Source of the DNA: Paracoccus sp. M683
GTDB taxonomy: Bacteria; Pseudomonadota; Alphaproteobacteria; Rhodobacterales; Rhodobacteraceae
Reading direction: 5' to 3'
NCBI RefSeq assembly: GCF_007096355.1
Contig: NZ_VKDF01000008.1
Location: forward strand, 1-64,000
Length of the DNA: 64,000 bases
Shown here: positions 9,168 to 17,460 of the stretch, in pieces
How positions within the stretch are numbered: position 1 is the stretch's first letter
How the letters are laid out: each line of letters starts with the position of its first letter
Translations under genes and position numbers: made by a program
Notes under the pieces: model-generated
The model's input: only the letters and a program-made list of their open reading frames with translations
Database searches by the model: none
Told to the model about the DNA's origin: nothing

Positions 9168-10901
9168 GTGGAAGTTGATCTGTTCAAGGAAATCATCGTT
9201 CCGGTGATCGGAGGGCTGGGCATCTTCCTGCTCGGCCTCGAATTCATGGCAAGCGGCATTCAGGCGCTGTCCGTCAACAAGATGCGCGAATGGCTGGCCA
9301 AGATGGCCGGCACCCCGGTCAAGGGCGTCATGGCGGGCACCATCATCACCGGGATCATCCAGTCCTCGACCGCGATGACGGTGATGACCGTGGGCCTGGT
9401 CAATGCCGGCGTGCTGGGCCTGCGCTCGGCCATCTCGGTCATCATGGGCGCCAATATCGGCACGACGCTGGGCAACGGGCTGATCGCGCTGCCGCTGGGG
9501 CCGTTGGGGCTGTTCTTCGGCGGCATCTTCGCGACCGTCTATTGCTTTGCGAAATCGGACAGATGGCGCAACATCGCGCTGGCCTCGATGGGGTTCTCGC
9601 TGATCTTCTACGGCCTGAACCTGATGACCGGCGGCCTGAAGCCGCTGCGCAAGATGCCCGAGGTGCTGGAACTGATCCAGTCGCTGGACGCCAGCACCTT
9701 CACGGGCGTCATCGCCTGCGTGCTGATCGCGGCGCTGATCACGGCGCTGATCCACTCCTCCTCGGCCACCATCGGCATCGTCATGGGCCTGGGCGCCTCG
9801 GGCATCCTGTCCTGGGAAACCGCCGTCGCCTTCGCTGTGGGCGCGGATCTTGGCACCACGATCACCTCGTGGCTGGCCTCGCTGAACCTGTCCAAGAACG
9901 CCAAGCGCGCGGCCTATGCCCATATCGCCTTCAACTTCATCGGCGTCTCGGTGGTGCTGCTGCTGTTCTTCCCGGCGATCTGGCTGCTCAGGTCCGCGCT
10001 GGGCTTCTGGGGCATCGATCCCGGCGCGCCGGTGATGGTCGACGGCCACGACACCTATCCGGGCGTTCCGATCGTGATCGGTGTCTTCTCGATCGTCTTC
10101 AACATCTTCAACGTGCTGATCCTGTTCCCCTTCGTGAACACCTTCGACCGCGTGCTGTCGCGCGTCGGCCGGACCCAGGACGAGGATGTCGAGGATTACT
10201 CGGTCCCGCGCTATCTGGACCGCCGCCTGATCGCTGATTTCAACGCCGCCCTGCCCGCCGTCCAGCAAGAGGCGCAACGCCAGTTGCAGGCCGGGGCGGT
10301 GTTTCTGGACATCGCGCGCGATAAGAAGAACGCGCCCAAGGATCCGGTCGAACACCATGCCGCCACCGACCAGCTCAGCCGCGAGATCCGCTCGTTCTCG
10401 GCGCAGCTGTTCCAGGACGGCCTGTCGCGCGACCAGCTGGACCTGGTGGCATCGCTGATCGAGGAGGTGGACTTTACCTCGGCGCTGTCGGAATCGCTCT
10501 ACCAGATCGCGCGGCGGGTAAAGCGCGAACCCTTCTCCGCGGCCGCCTGCGAGGTGCTGGGCCTGGGGCTGGAGCGGCTGGATCAGGCGATGAACACGGT
10601 GCTGTTCGCCCCCGGCGTCCATCCCCGGATGCCCGCCGGCCACAGCACCGTTCCGGGGGTCGAGGAGTTGCGCTGGAAGGCCCTGCAACGCCGCGATGTC
10701 GGCGCGGGCGAAAAAGGTGCGCTGATCGCCCTGTTGGGCTCGATCGAGCGGGCCGAAGGCCTGATCGAGCGCATCCGGGCCGAGCGAGCCTCGGTCGATC
10801 GCAGCGCCATCATGCATCGTCCCGCCGCCCCGGTGGGAACGCCCCCGGCCGCGACGCCCTCGCCGGCAGCGGACGGCCCGGCCCCGGTTCCGGCCGAGTG
10901 A
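9168..10901 (+). CDS. Na+/phosphate cotransporter, NptA/PNaS family with C-terminal PhoU-like region
   Basis: A 577-residue inner-membrane protein. Residues 1 to about 330 hold the two inverted Na/Pi cotransporter repeats, each with a QSS-type motif (TGIIQSSTAMTVM and ALIHSSSATIGIVMG), several membrane helices and the GANIGTTLG / GADLGTTITS motifs. From about residue 345 the protein becomes a helical, charged PhoU-like domain, ending in a Pro/Ala-rich tail. The start is GTG at 9168 with an AAAGGTGA site in front. It follows pstS closely and is closed by a terminator at 10941, so the two form a bicistronic phosphate-uptake unit. Confidence 0.9.
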   Translation: MEVDLFKEIIVPVIGGLGIFLLGLEFMASGIQALSVNKMREWLAKMAGTPVKGVMAGTIITGIIQSSTAMTVMTVGLVNAGVLGLRSAISVIMGANIGTTLGNGLIALPLGPLGLFFGGIFATVYCFAKSDRWRNIALASMGFSLIFYGLNLMTGGLKPLRKMPEVLELIQSLDASTFTGVIACVLIAALITALIHSSSATIGIVMGLGASGILSWETAVAFAVGADLGTTITSWLASLNLSKNAKRAAYAHIAFNFIGVSVVLLLFFPAIWLLRSALGFWGIDPGAPVMVDGHDTYPGVPIVIGVFSIVFNIFNVLILFPFVNTFDRVLSRVGRTQDEDVEDYSVPRYLDRRLIADFNAALPAVQQEAQRQLQAGAVFLDIARDKKNAPKDPVEHHAATDQLSREIRSFSAQLFQDGLSRDQLDLVASLIEEVDFTSALSESLYQIARRVKREPFSAAACEVLGLGLERLDQAMNTVLFAPGVHPRMPAGHSTVPGVEELRWKALQRRDVGAGEKGALIALLGSIERAEGLIERIRAERASVDRSAIMHRPAAPVGTPPAATPSPAADGPAPVPAE

Positions 10902-10940
10902 CCGGACCCGCCCGTTTCCCCACGGGCGGCAACCACATCG

Positions 10941-10967
10941 GGCCCGCGCGACGATGCGCGGGCCTTT
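10941..10967 (+). terminator. Rho-independent terminator after the Na/Pi transporter
   Basis: A perfect 9-bp GC-rich stem (ggcccgcgc paired with gcgcgggcc, 6-nt loop) is followed by TTT, 40 nt after the transporter stop. It separates the phosphate-uptake pair from the amphi-Trp gene. Confidence 0.7.
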
Positions 10968-11110
10968 CAGCATTGCGGTGGCCCTCGATCCGACTGATGG
11001 CGCGCAGGGCGTTGCGCCGTTTCGTCGCATCGGCATCGAACTGACGCGTATGCGCCACAATTGGCAGCTTTGATGGGTGTATCTGATTCTCAACCAGAAA
11101 GGGCCATGAG

Positions 11111-11383
11111 ATGAAAGACGACCGTGACGTCGAGAAGACCCTCGACCTTTCCGCCTTCATCGCCGAATTGCGCCGTCTGGCGGATTCGCTGGAACAGAAC
11201 GGCAGCTTCGAAATCGAGATCGAAGGCGAAACTGTTCGGATCCCCGCGGACGCCATCTTCTCGATCGAGCACGAGCGCGAGGATGGCCGCGAGGAACTGG
11301 AGTTCCAGCTGGCATGGGGCGAATACGACGAAGAGGATGATGAAGATAAGGACGAAGAATCCTCTGACGAGAACGAGGCCTGA
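11111..11383 (+). CDS. Amphi-Trp domain protein
   Basis: A 90-residue acidic protein matching the amphi-Trp domain family: a helical start (LSAFIAELRRLADSLEQNG), a short beta unit (SFEIEIEGETVRIP) and the conserved ELEFQLAW ending, then a tail of almost only Asp, Glu and Ser. The function of the family is not established. Members often lie near CHAD and CYTH genes, as here (CYTH remnant at 11596, CHAD at 12592). Its own terminator follows at 11410. Confidence 0.7.
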   Translation: MKDDRDVEKTLDLSAFIAELRRLADSLEQNGSFEIEIEGETVRIPADAIFSIEHEREDGREELEFQLAWGEYDEEDDEDKDEESSDENEA

Positions 11384-11409
11384 GGCGTAACCGGCGGCCC
11401 CGACCCCGT

Positions 11410-11444
11410 TGCCCGGCAGAACAGGCTTGTCTTGCCGGGCATTT
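11410..11444 (+). terminator. Terminator-like hairpin
   Basis: Inverted repeat tgcccggca / tgccgggca (11410-11418 and 11433-11441) followed by TTT, 27 nt after the amphi-Trp stop. Confidence 0.55.
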
Positions 11445-11595
11445 CACGAAGACGTGGCGCCGGAATTCGCCTCGGTCTGGCTTTCCACGATGTGCCGGTC
11501 GAGCGTGATCTTTCCCTCCTTCGCGTCAAGATGATCGGGCGAAGCCGGTCATGACTATACTGGGCTGGGCTTCACCGCCGCGAAACCAATTCGCC

Positions 11596-12206
11596 TCAGA
11601 TGCCGTGATGTTCGGACAGCGGGAGGGGGCCGTTCTTTTGCCGGTCCAGCCGAGGGCATCCTTGATCGTCCGCAGATTGCTCGGCCAGATGCTGCATCTT
11701 CGTCTCGCGTTGCCGGGCCCGGCGCATCCTGTCGGCTTGCTTCTTCTTCCGGGCCTTGACCAAATTGACCTTGCGGTATTTCTCGGCCCCGGTCACCTCC
11801 GCCGCAACCCATGCCGGCAGTTCGAAGTGGGTGTCCTCGCTTGGCAATTCGATCTCGGCGAGGACGACGCCTTCCAGCAGCCCGTGATATTCGTCGACGA
11901 CCCATTCCCGCCCACCGACGAAAATGTGGTGCCGGGTTTTATCGATCACCTCACCCTTGCAATGCCGCTCCAGCAGGGCCAGGCCAGGCCATCGGATGCC
12001 GGGATTTCGTATTCGAACTCGTCCCGGACCAGCCCCTTTCGCGGCCCCTTCACCGTCAGCGTCGCCTTCTCGTCATTGAAGCGAATGCGGATCTTGCGCC
12101 CGTCGTAGAAGGCAAGGATCCCGTCCCGAAGCCGTGTGGAGCGGGAAATCGCCGCTCTCCAGTCCTCGTTGGCCAGAAGAAATTTCCGTTCGATCTCTGT
12201 CGGCAT
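11596..12206 (-). pseudogene. CYTH-domain triphosphatase-like gene, frameshifted by a 5-nt duplication
   Basis: Two adjoining frames together make one CYTH protein. The first part (ATG at 12206) carries the EIERKF signature, KIRIRF, TLTVKGPR and RDEFEYEIP. The second part, in another frame from about 11980, carries VDEYHGLLEGVVLAEIELPSE, the EVELP-type motif of the tunnel. At the break the DNA contains a tandem TGGCCTGGCC; removing five bases restores DGLALLE and a continuous frame. So the gene was probably inactivated by a 5-nt slippage duplication, or is phase-variable, or carries an assembly error. It points away from the intact CHAD operon at 12425. The tail after the CYTH fold is rich in Lys/Arg. 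Confidence 0.7.
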
Positions 12207-12371
12207 CTTGCGCACCTAACTCCGGGTCTGTCCGCGTTCATATGACGCGTCGTTTGTCGCGGTTGAATGACAGCAACGGTCGGGCCGAAGATGATCGCCG
12301 CAAGGGAACCCGCGTTTGGACGACACAGGCCGGCTGAAACCTGTCACGGAAGGGCCGGTCCGCTATCCGTT

Positions 12372-12395
12372 TGTCATGTCAAGAATTATATGACA
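12372..12395 (+). promoter_or_regulatory. Candidate operator with TGTCAT/ATGACA repeats
   Basis: An inverted repeat TGTCAT (12372-12377) and ATGACA (12390-12395), followed by a further GACGTCAT at about 12401-12408, lies 30-50 nt before a ribbon-helix-helix gene. Such proteins commonly repress their own operon through short repeats. Binding here is an inference from position and symmetry only. Confidence 0.4.
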
Positions 12396-12424
12396 TCAAG
12401 ACGTCATGAAAGCGGGACCACGAT

Positions 12425-12595
12425 ATGGCCAAGAAATCCAAGGACGAGGGCAGGAAGAACACCTCTCTGCGTCTCTCGGGCAAAACGCTGAAGGCCCTGA
12501 AGATCCGCGCTATCGAAGACGAGACGAGCGTGCAGAAGATCATCGAAAAGCTGGTCGAGGACTATCTTGACCAAACACGAAAGCCGAAGGCATGA
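12425..12595 (+). CDS. Small ribbon-helix-helix protein
   Basis: A 56-residue basic protein. After a flexible Lys-rich start it shows an Arc/CopG/ParG-like ribbon-helix-helix pattern: a beta strand (NTSLRLS), helix 1 (KTLKALKIRAIEDE), then SVQKIIEKLVEDYLDQ. It overlaps the CHAD gene as ATGA, so it is the first gene of a four-gene operon with CHAD, ParA and CYTH. In type Ib partition systems a ribbon-helix-helix protein such as ParG is the partner of ParA. By analogy this protein may be the adaptor or regulator of the ParA encoded two genes later. That role is inference. Confidence 0.65.
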   Translation: MAKKSKDEGRKNTSLRLSGKTLKALKIRAIEDETSVQKIIEKLVEDYLDQTRKPKA

Positions 12596-14109
12596 CCACT
12601 GGCGACGGCATCTACTATCTCGCCGCAGCGCGTCTGGGCGACCTGGCCGAGCGGGACGTGCAGAACCTGAAGCCGGTGCTGGAATGGACCGAGGGCAGCC
12701 GCCCCTTCGCGATCCGGGACTGTTTCGATCAAAGCCTGCGCATGTCGCGGCGCCTGCTTCTGGAAGACGGCGGCCTGCTGGAGCTGATATCGGCCACGGG
12801 CGAAGCGTTGCGCCAGCCCGCCACGCCCCAGGCCCGCTTTGTCGCGGAATTCGCCGAAGGCCCGGTCAAGGCCGCGCTGGCCGGCCTGTCTCCGCTGCGT
12901 GCGCTGCTGCCGGTTGCCGCGGGCATGGCCCGATCCGGCCGGCTGGCGCTGATCGATGACGAGGGCAAGACCCGCGCGCGGGCTGAATTGCTGGAATTGC
13001 GGCCGACCGATGGCAATGCGGTGATCCTGGTGACACCGCAGGGGCTGCGCGGCTATGACCGGGCCCTGCACGATCTGGTCGCACATGTCCGCGACTGCGG
13101 GGGAACGCCGCTCGGGGCCGGTAATCTTTACCGGATGATCGATCCCGCCAACACCGGCTATGTGGCAAAGCCCAGGATCGAGGTAGGGCGCGAGGAAACC
13201 GCTTTCGACGCGGCCAACGACCTGATCGACGGCTATCTGCCTGTCGCCCGCGCCAATGAGCAAGGCATCATCGCGGATCTCGATACCGAATTCCTGCATG
13301 ACCATCGGGTCGCCCTGCGCAAGATCCGCTCGGTACTGAGCCTGTTCAAGGGCGTCTACGACCTGGAGCAGACGGCAGAGTTGAAGTTGCGCTTCTCTGC
13401 ACTGATGGCGCCGACCGGACCACTGCGCGATCTCGACGTCTATCTGCTGGCCCAGCAGGGCTTTTGCGATCTCGTTCCGGAGCGAATGCATGCCGGGCTG
13501 GACAGGATGTTCGCCCGGCTTCGCGACCGGCGAGCGGCAGAGCATGCCAGGCTGGCCGCCCATCTGCGCAGCAAGGGCTATCAAAAGGAAATCAAGGCCC
13601 TGACCAAGCTGTTTGCCAAGCGGCGCAAGCTGCTGGCCGGTCAGAATGCCAGCCGCGCCTCCTTCGATCTGGCCTGTGAACTGATCTGGAAGCGATATCG
13701 CCGGATCCGCCGCATCGCGGCCGGCATGACCGCCGAGACACCGGATGACGAGGTGCACAGGCTGCGGATCGAATGCAAGAAGCTGCGTTACTTGATGGAA
13801 TTCTTCGGTCCGGTTTTCCCGCGGCGCGATCTCAAGGATGTTCTCGAGCCGCTGAAGGATCTTCAGGACTCGCTGGGCCTGTTCAACGATTACGCGGTGC
13901 AGCAGACCAAGCTGCAGGCTTTTATGGACGATCTTGGCGACGCGCCGCACAAGCTTGACATCGCCCAGAGCGTCGGTGCGCTGATCGTCGTGCTGCATCA
14001 GAAACAGCTCGGAGAGCGCGAGAAGATCGTGGCAGCCTTCGCGCGCTTCAACAGCGACAGGATGCAGCGAACCATCCGCAGATTGTTCCACGAAGGAAAG
14101 GGTTCCTGA
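12592..14109 (+). CDS. CHAD-domain protein with degenerate CYTH-like N-terminus
   Basis: A 505-residue protein. The first 195 residues look like a divergent CYTH/triphosphatase-type module without the canonical ExExK. Residues about 205-500 are a CHAD domain: the FLHDHRVALRKIRSVLSLF helix with conserved His and Arg, PLRDLDVYL, and HRLRIECKKLRYLMEFF near the second repeat. CHAD domains are known to bind inorganic polyphosphate and to locate to polyphosphate granules. The start overlaps the ribbon-helix-helix gene and the stop overlaps the ParA start (TGATG), so the four proteins are probably made in fixed proportion. Confidence 0.85.
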   Translation: MTTGDGIYYLAAARLGDLAERDVQNLKPVLEWTEGSRPFAIRDCFDQSLRMSRRLLLEDGGLLELISATGEALRQPATPQARFVAEFAEGPVKAALAGLSPLRALLPVAAGMARSGRLALIDDEGKTRARAELLELRPTDGNAVILVTPQGLRGYDRALHDLVAHVRDCGGTPLGAGNLYRMIDPANTGYVAKPRIEVGREETAFDAANDLIDGYLPVARANEQGIIADLDTEFLHDHRVALRKIRSVLSLFKGVYDLEQTAELKLRFSALMAPTGPLRDLDVYLLAQQGFCDLVPERMHAGLDRMFARLRDRRAAEHARLAAHLRSKGYQKEIKALTKLFAKRRKLLAGQNASRASFDLACELIWKRYRRIRRIAAGMTAETPDDEVHRLRIECKKLRYLMEFFGPVFPRRDLKDVLEPLKDLQDSLGLFNDYAVQQTKLQAFMDDLGDAPHKLDIAQSVGALIVVLHQKQLGEREKIVAAFARFNSDRMQRTIRRLFHEGKGS

Positions 14110-14858
14110 TGCAGATCATCGCCTGCTATTCCAACAAGGGCGGCGTGGGCAAGACCGCGACGGCGGTGAACCTGGCCTATGCCTTTGCCGCATCGGGGCG
14201 CCGGACCTTGCTGTGCGACCTCGATCCCCAAGGCGCATCGGGATTCTATTTCCGCGTGAAGCCCTCGAAGAAGCTGGTCGATGCGCAGTTCTTCGAGGAT
14301 GACGAGCGCTTCGCCAAGGCGATCCGCGGCAGCGACTACGACAATCTCGACATCCTGCCCGCGAATATGAGCTTTCGCGATTTCGACGTGTTCCTGTCGC
14401 GGATGAAGAACGGCCAGTCGCGCCTGAAAAAGGCGCTGAAGGCGGTCAAGGCTGACTATGACGTTGTGGTGCTGGACTGTCCGCCGAACATTTCGATGCT
14501 GTCGGAAAACGTATTCCAGGCGGCGGATGCGGTGGTCGTGCCGGTGATCCCGACCACGCTGTCGCGACGCACCTTCGAGCAATTGCTGGAGTTCTTCCAA
14601 GCTTCCGGCCTGCCCGAGACCAGGATCCACGCGTTCTTTTCCATGGTGCAGAACATCAAGAGCCTGCATGGCGAGACGATCGCCGAGATGACGGCGGCGT
14701 ATCCCGGGCGTTTCACGCGGGCGACGATTCCCTTTGCCTCCGAGGTCGAGCGCATGGGACTGACCCGCGCTCCGGTCCTTGCAACCGCCCCGGCCAGCAG
14801 GGCCGGCAGGGCCTATCAGGCCCTGTTCGACGAGATCGAGGAACGGGTGAAGGCATGA
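14109..14858 (+). CDS. ParA/MinD-family ATPase within a CHAD-CYTH operon
   Basis: A 249-residue ParA-type ATPase. It has the deviant Walker A motif KGGVGKTAT with the signature lysine at residue 10, the DLDPQGASG switch, DYDVVVLDCPPN (Walker B) and the family ending VLATAPASRAGRAYQALFDEI. No helix-turn-helix extension is present, so it is the short form used by type Ib partition systems and by cargo-positioning ATPases such as McdA. It is embedded between CHAD and CYTH genes with 1- and 4-nt overlaps. I infer that it positions or segregates polyphosphate granules through CHAD. A plasmid-partition role with the ribbon-helix-helix protein is the alternative. Confidence 0.85.
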   Translation: MQIIACYSNKGGVGKTATAVNLAYAFAASGRRTLLCDLDPQGASGFYFRVKPSKKLVDAQFFEDDERFAKAIRGSDYDNLDILPANMSFRDFDVFLSRMKNGQSRLKKALKAVKADYDVVVLDCPPNISMLSENVFQAADAVVVPVIPTTLSRRTFEQLLEFFQASGLPETRIHAFFSMVQNIKSLHGETIAEMTAAYPGRFTRATIPFASEVERMGLTRAPVLATAPASRAGRAYQALFDEIEERVKA

Positions 14859-15310
14859 AAGAGATCGAGCGCAAATTCCTGGTCGATGGTCCGGTGCCGC
14901 AGGGGTTGTCTGCCTGGCCCATCCTGCAGGGCTACCTGACCACAGCCACGGATTCCGTCGAGATCCGGCTGCGGCGCGAGGGCGACGATCATTCGCTGAC
15001 GCTGAAATCGGATGGTGGCCTGATCCGCGACGAGCGAGAGATCACCATCGGCTCCGCAGAGTTCGACATGCTCTGGCCCGCGACCAAAGGCCGGCGCGTC
15101 GAGAAAACACGCCATCGCGGAACCTTGCCAGGCGGGCAGCCATTCGAACTGGACGTCTTTTCCGGAGATCTTGCGCCATTGATGTTGGTCGAGGTGGAGT
15201 TCCCCTCGGAAGAAGTCGCCCTATCTTTCCTCCCGCCGTCATGGTTCGGCAAGGAAGTGACCGAGGATAAGCGCTTCAAGAACAGAGCGCTCGCACTTTT
15301 CAGGCCCTGA
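14855..15310 (+). CDS. CYTH-domain protein (triphosphate tunnel metalloenzyme family)
   Basis: A 151-residue CYTH protein with the hallmark EIERKFLV at residues 3-10, followed by alternating charged strands (EIRLRREGDDHSLTLKSD, DEREITIG, RVEKTRHRG, FELDVFSGDLAPLMLVEVEFPSEE). CYTH enzymes bind triphosphate groups with metal ions; members hydrolyse inorganic tripolyphosphate, thiamine triphosphate or make cAMP. Here tripolyphosphatase or polyphosphate binding is the natural guess given CHAD upstream. It is the last gene of the operon (ATGA overlap with parA). An IS3 element begins 96 nt later. Confidence 0.85.
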   Translation: MKEIERKFLVDGPVPQGLSAWPILQGYLTTATDSVEIRLRREGDDHSLTLKSDGGLIRDEREITIGSAEFDMLWPATKGRRVEKTRHRGTLPGGQPFELDVFSGDLAPLMLVEVEFPSEEVALSFLPPSWFGKEVTEDKRFKNRALALFRP

Positions 15311-15435
15311 GCGGGAGTGTCGGGAGCGGGTGATCAGGTCTAGCAGGTTGCTGATTTAGTCCTGCGCTAAGAACGTCGTTCTTTATCTGTCAGAACTTCG
15401 GTTTGTGGCCTGCTGCCGGTTTCGTGGACATCAAG

Positions 15436-16296
15436 TTAAGCTAGCATAGCGCGGGCCTCGAATTCCATGGGGCTGATGTAGCCGAGCTTCGAGTGCCGCC
15501 TGCGCGGGTTGTAGAAGAGCTCGATGTAGTCAAACACGTCGGCACGGGCTTCGTCGCGGGTCCGATAGACCTTGCGGTTGGTCCGTTCGATTTTCAGCGA
15601 CGAAAAGAAGCTCTCCATGGCCGAATTGTCCCAGACATTCCCGGCCCGGCTCATGGAACAGGTGATGCCGTTGTCGGCCAGCAGGCGCTGGAACTGCTCG
15701 CTTGTGTATTGGGAGCCCTGGTCCGAGTGATGCAGCAGCGCGTCCGCCTTGCCGCGGCGCCAGACGGCCATCATCAGGGCATCCATGACCAGCGTGGCAT
15801 CCCTCTCGGCCTTCATCGACCAGCCGACCACGCGGCGGGAGAACAGGTCCAGGACAACAGCGACATAGAGCCAGCCCTGGGCGGTCCAGATGTAGGTGAA
15901 ATCGGCCAGCCACTTCTGGTTCGGGCGATCCGCCTCGAAATCACGATCAAGGACGTTGTCGGCGATCACCGAGCGCTCGCCGTCGTCCTGGGGCTTTCTG
16001 CGCCGTTTTGGGCGTGCTTTCAATGCGTTCTGGCGCATCAACCGCTCGATCCGATGAAGGCCGCAGATCAGACCCTCTTCAAGGACGTCATGCCAGACAC
16101 GGCGGGCGCCATAGGTCCGGTCGCTGGCCTTGAAACTCGTGTCGATGGCCGTGACGAGCTTCGCATCAAGGATCGCTCGGTCGCTGAGAGGGCGGTTCAG
16201 CCATGCATGGAAGCCCGAACGCGAAACCTCCAGAACCTCGCACAGCCAGCTGACCGGCCAGATATGGCGGTGCTTCGTGATGAAGGCGAACCTCAA
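15436..16296 (-). CDS. IS3-family transposase OrfB (DDE domain)
   Basis: A 286-residue rve-type integrase core: HTH_21-like start (WLCEVLEVSRSGFHAWL), then the catalytic acidic residues in WLADFTYIWT, LHHSDQGSQYTS and NSAMESFFSSLKIE. Translation as a free protein would need the TTG at 16296. More likely it is made as an OrfAB fusion through a -1 shift on the A7 run in orfA (16328-16334), which keeps the frame open into OrfB. Confidence 0.9.
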   Translation of the reverse strand: MRFAFITKHRHIWPVSWLCEVLEVSRSGFHAWLNRPLSDRAILDAKLVTAIDTSFKASDRTYGARRVWHDVLEEGLICGLHRIERLMRQNALKARPKRRRKPQDDGERSVIADNVLDRDFEADRPNQKWLADFTYIWTAQGWLYVAVVLDLFSRRVVGWSMKAERDATLVMDALMMAVWRRGKADALLHHSDQGSQYTSEQFQRLLADNGITCSMSRAGNVWDNSAMESFFSSLKIERTNRKVYRTRDEARADVFDYIELFYNPRRRHSKLGYISPMEFEARAMLA

Positions 16297-16583
16297 GTCG
16301 CTTCCCTCGCGAAGAATGCCGCGGCTTTTTTTAGGATGTCACGCTCCGCCTTGAGCTTGGCGACCTCTTTCTTCAGGACTGCGATCTCTGCCAGCTCGGC
16401 ACGCTGCTGGCCATTGCCGGGAAACGCCGTGACAGGGGCCGCTGCGGCCTCCCGCATCCAACGTCGCAGCACGCTCTCAGCCAGATCCAGATCCCGGGCT
16501 GCCTGCGCCACCGCAACGCCACGCTCCGTCACCAGCTTCACAGCCTCAAACTTGAACTCCTTCGTGAACTTCCGTCTTACCAT
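16293..16583 (-). CDS. IS3-family transposase OrfA (HTH)
   Basis: A 96-residue protein with a helix-turn-helix (FKFEAVKLVTERGVAVAQAARDLDLAESVLRRW, broken here only for naming) and a C-terminal leucine-zipper-like coiled coil (AVLKKEVAKLKAERDILKKA). A run of seven A residues in the coding strand at the LKK codons is the expected -1 frameshift site. It overlaps orfB by 4 nt. Confidence 0.88.
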   Translation of the reverse strand: MVRRKFTKEFKFEAVKLVTERGVAVAQAARDLDLAESVLRRWMREAAAAPVTAFPGNGQQRAELAEIAVLKKEVAKLKAERDILKKAAAFFAREAT

Positions 16584-16654
16584 GTCCGATCTCCGTTTCC
16601 TTGGTCACGATCTTATCTTCGTGTCCACGAAACCGGCAGCAGGCCAAACATTTC

Positions 16655-17020
16655 ATGGCTGTGCTGAGAAGTCAGCAGAACGCGTTCGTGGAAACGCAGG
16701 TGGAGAAGATAGTGGCTTATCAGACTCAGCTCGAACTCAATGAGGATGCGGCGGATCGGGCGGAAGTAGCGCGCGTCCAGATGAACCGGATCCTTCGGCA
16801 GATCGAGATTGCCGAATTTATAACGGATGAGCAGAAGGCAGTGCTGCCGGTGGCCCAAGCGGCCTGGGAAGAATACGCGAAGAGACAGGCGGAGTTCGCG
16901 GCAGAGGCGTATCACCGCGGGTCGATGCGGCCAATGGTCTATCATGGCGAGGTGGAAACTTTGGTTACTACCAGAACGGCTGAACTCCAACGGATCTACG
17001 ATGAGCAAAGTCAGCAATGA
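16655..17020 (+). CDS. LprI/DUF1311-like protein, probably N-terminally truncated
   Basis: A 121-residue helical protein with the layout of the lysozyme-inhibitor LprI (DUF1311) domain: QLELNEDAADRAEVARVQMN, then LPVAQAAWEEYAKRQAEF, YHRGSMRPMVYHGE and TTRTAELQRIYDEQ. The usual cysteines and signal peptide are missing. The IS3 end lies 8 nt before the ATG, so the original N-terminus and promoter may have been removed by the insertion. It overlaps the next gene as ATGA. Confidence 0.55.
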   Translation: MAVLRSQQNAFVETQVEKIVAYQTQLELNEDAADRAEVARVQMNRILRQIEIAEFITDEQKAVLPVAQAAWEEYAKRQAEFAAEAYHRGSMRPMVYHGEVETLVTTRTAELQRIYDEQSQQ

Positions 17021-17460
17021 CCGGAGCAGTCTGGCGGCCGACGTTCATCGACATAGAGCCTGAATTTAACAAGTTTGTGCCGACCTTTAGGAATGGCAAG
17101 CTGGTGCGAGATCTCGTTCCGGATCAGCCGGACATGGCGCTGAACGCCGATTACTATTTCCCGGACGATCATGTCATCGCTGAATTGAAATGCATGGAAA
17201 CGGATTCTGAGGATTCGTATCCGCAGCGCGTCTCCGAAGCATTCACTCACTTCCGGTATTCAGGCAGTGATCTAATGGGCTTCCTCTTCCGAGGAGAACC
17301 TAACGGCGCGCAAAAGTCGGCCATGTGGCATTGTCCACGGAAGCGGACATTCACTCGAAGCGCGGCATTTGGAAATTGGGCTCTTCGCGTCGATCGGCCG
17401 GCGCCGGCGACGGGACGGGGCGCAGCAGCCTCCGTGCCCGCGCACTCGGCCCATTCCTGA
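17017..17460 (+). pseudogene. Truncated protein with a possible PD-(D/E)xK-like nuclease start
   Basis: The first 92 residues look like a genuine protein (FIDIEPEFNKFVP, LVPDQPDMALNADYYFPDD, VIAELKCME, FTHFRYSGSDLMGFLF). The Asp/Glu-x-Lys arrangement in DYYF..DDHVIAELK resembles a restriction-endonuclease-like core. After about nt 17295 the frame runs into unrelated Arg/Pro/Ala-rich sequence, so the gene was cut by a rearrangement. It is translationally coupled to the LprI-like gene. I do not recognise the full-length protein. Confidence 0.4.

Larger units (their letters stand above)
15406..16646 (-). mobile_element. IS3-family insertion sequence, complete
   Basis: A 1241-bp element bounded by a perfect 25-bp inverted repeat beginning TGGCCTGCTGCC at 15406 and ending ...GGCAGCAGGCCA at 16646. 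It encodes OrfA and OrfB on the minus strand. The flanks (gtttg left, aacat right) show no clear target duplication, so the copy may have recombined since insertion. Confidence 0.9.

Noticed and set aside
9150..11093. 647-codon minus-strand frame opposite the Na/Pi transporter
   Set aside because: Composition is His/Arg/Gln/Asp-rich without motifs, whereas the plus strand encodes a complete transporter.
12425..14858. Reading the RHH and ParA genes simply as a plasmid partition locus
   Set aside because: Kept as an alternative only: there is no Rep gene or clear parS cluster, and CHAD and CYTH genes are interlocked with them by overlaps.
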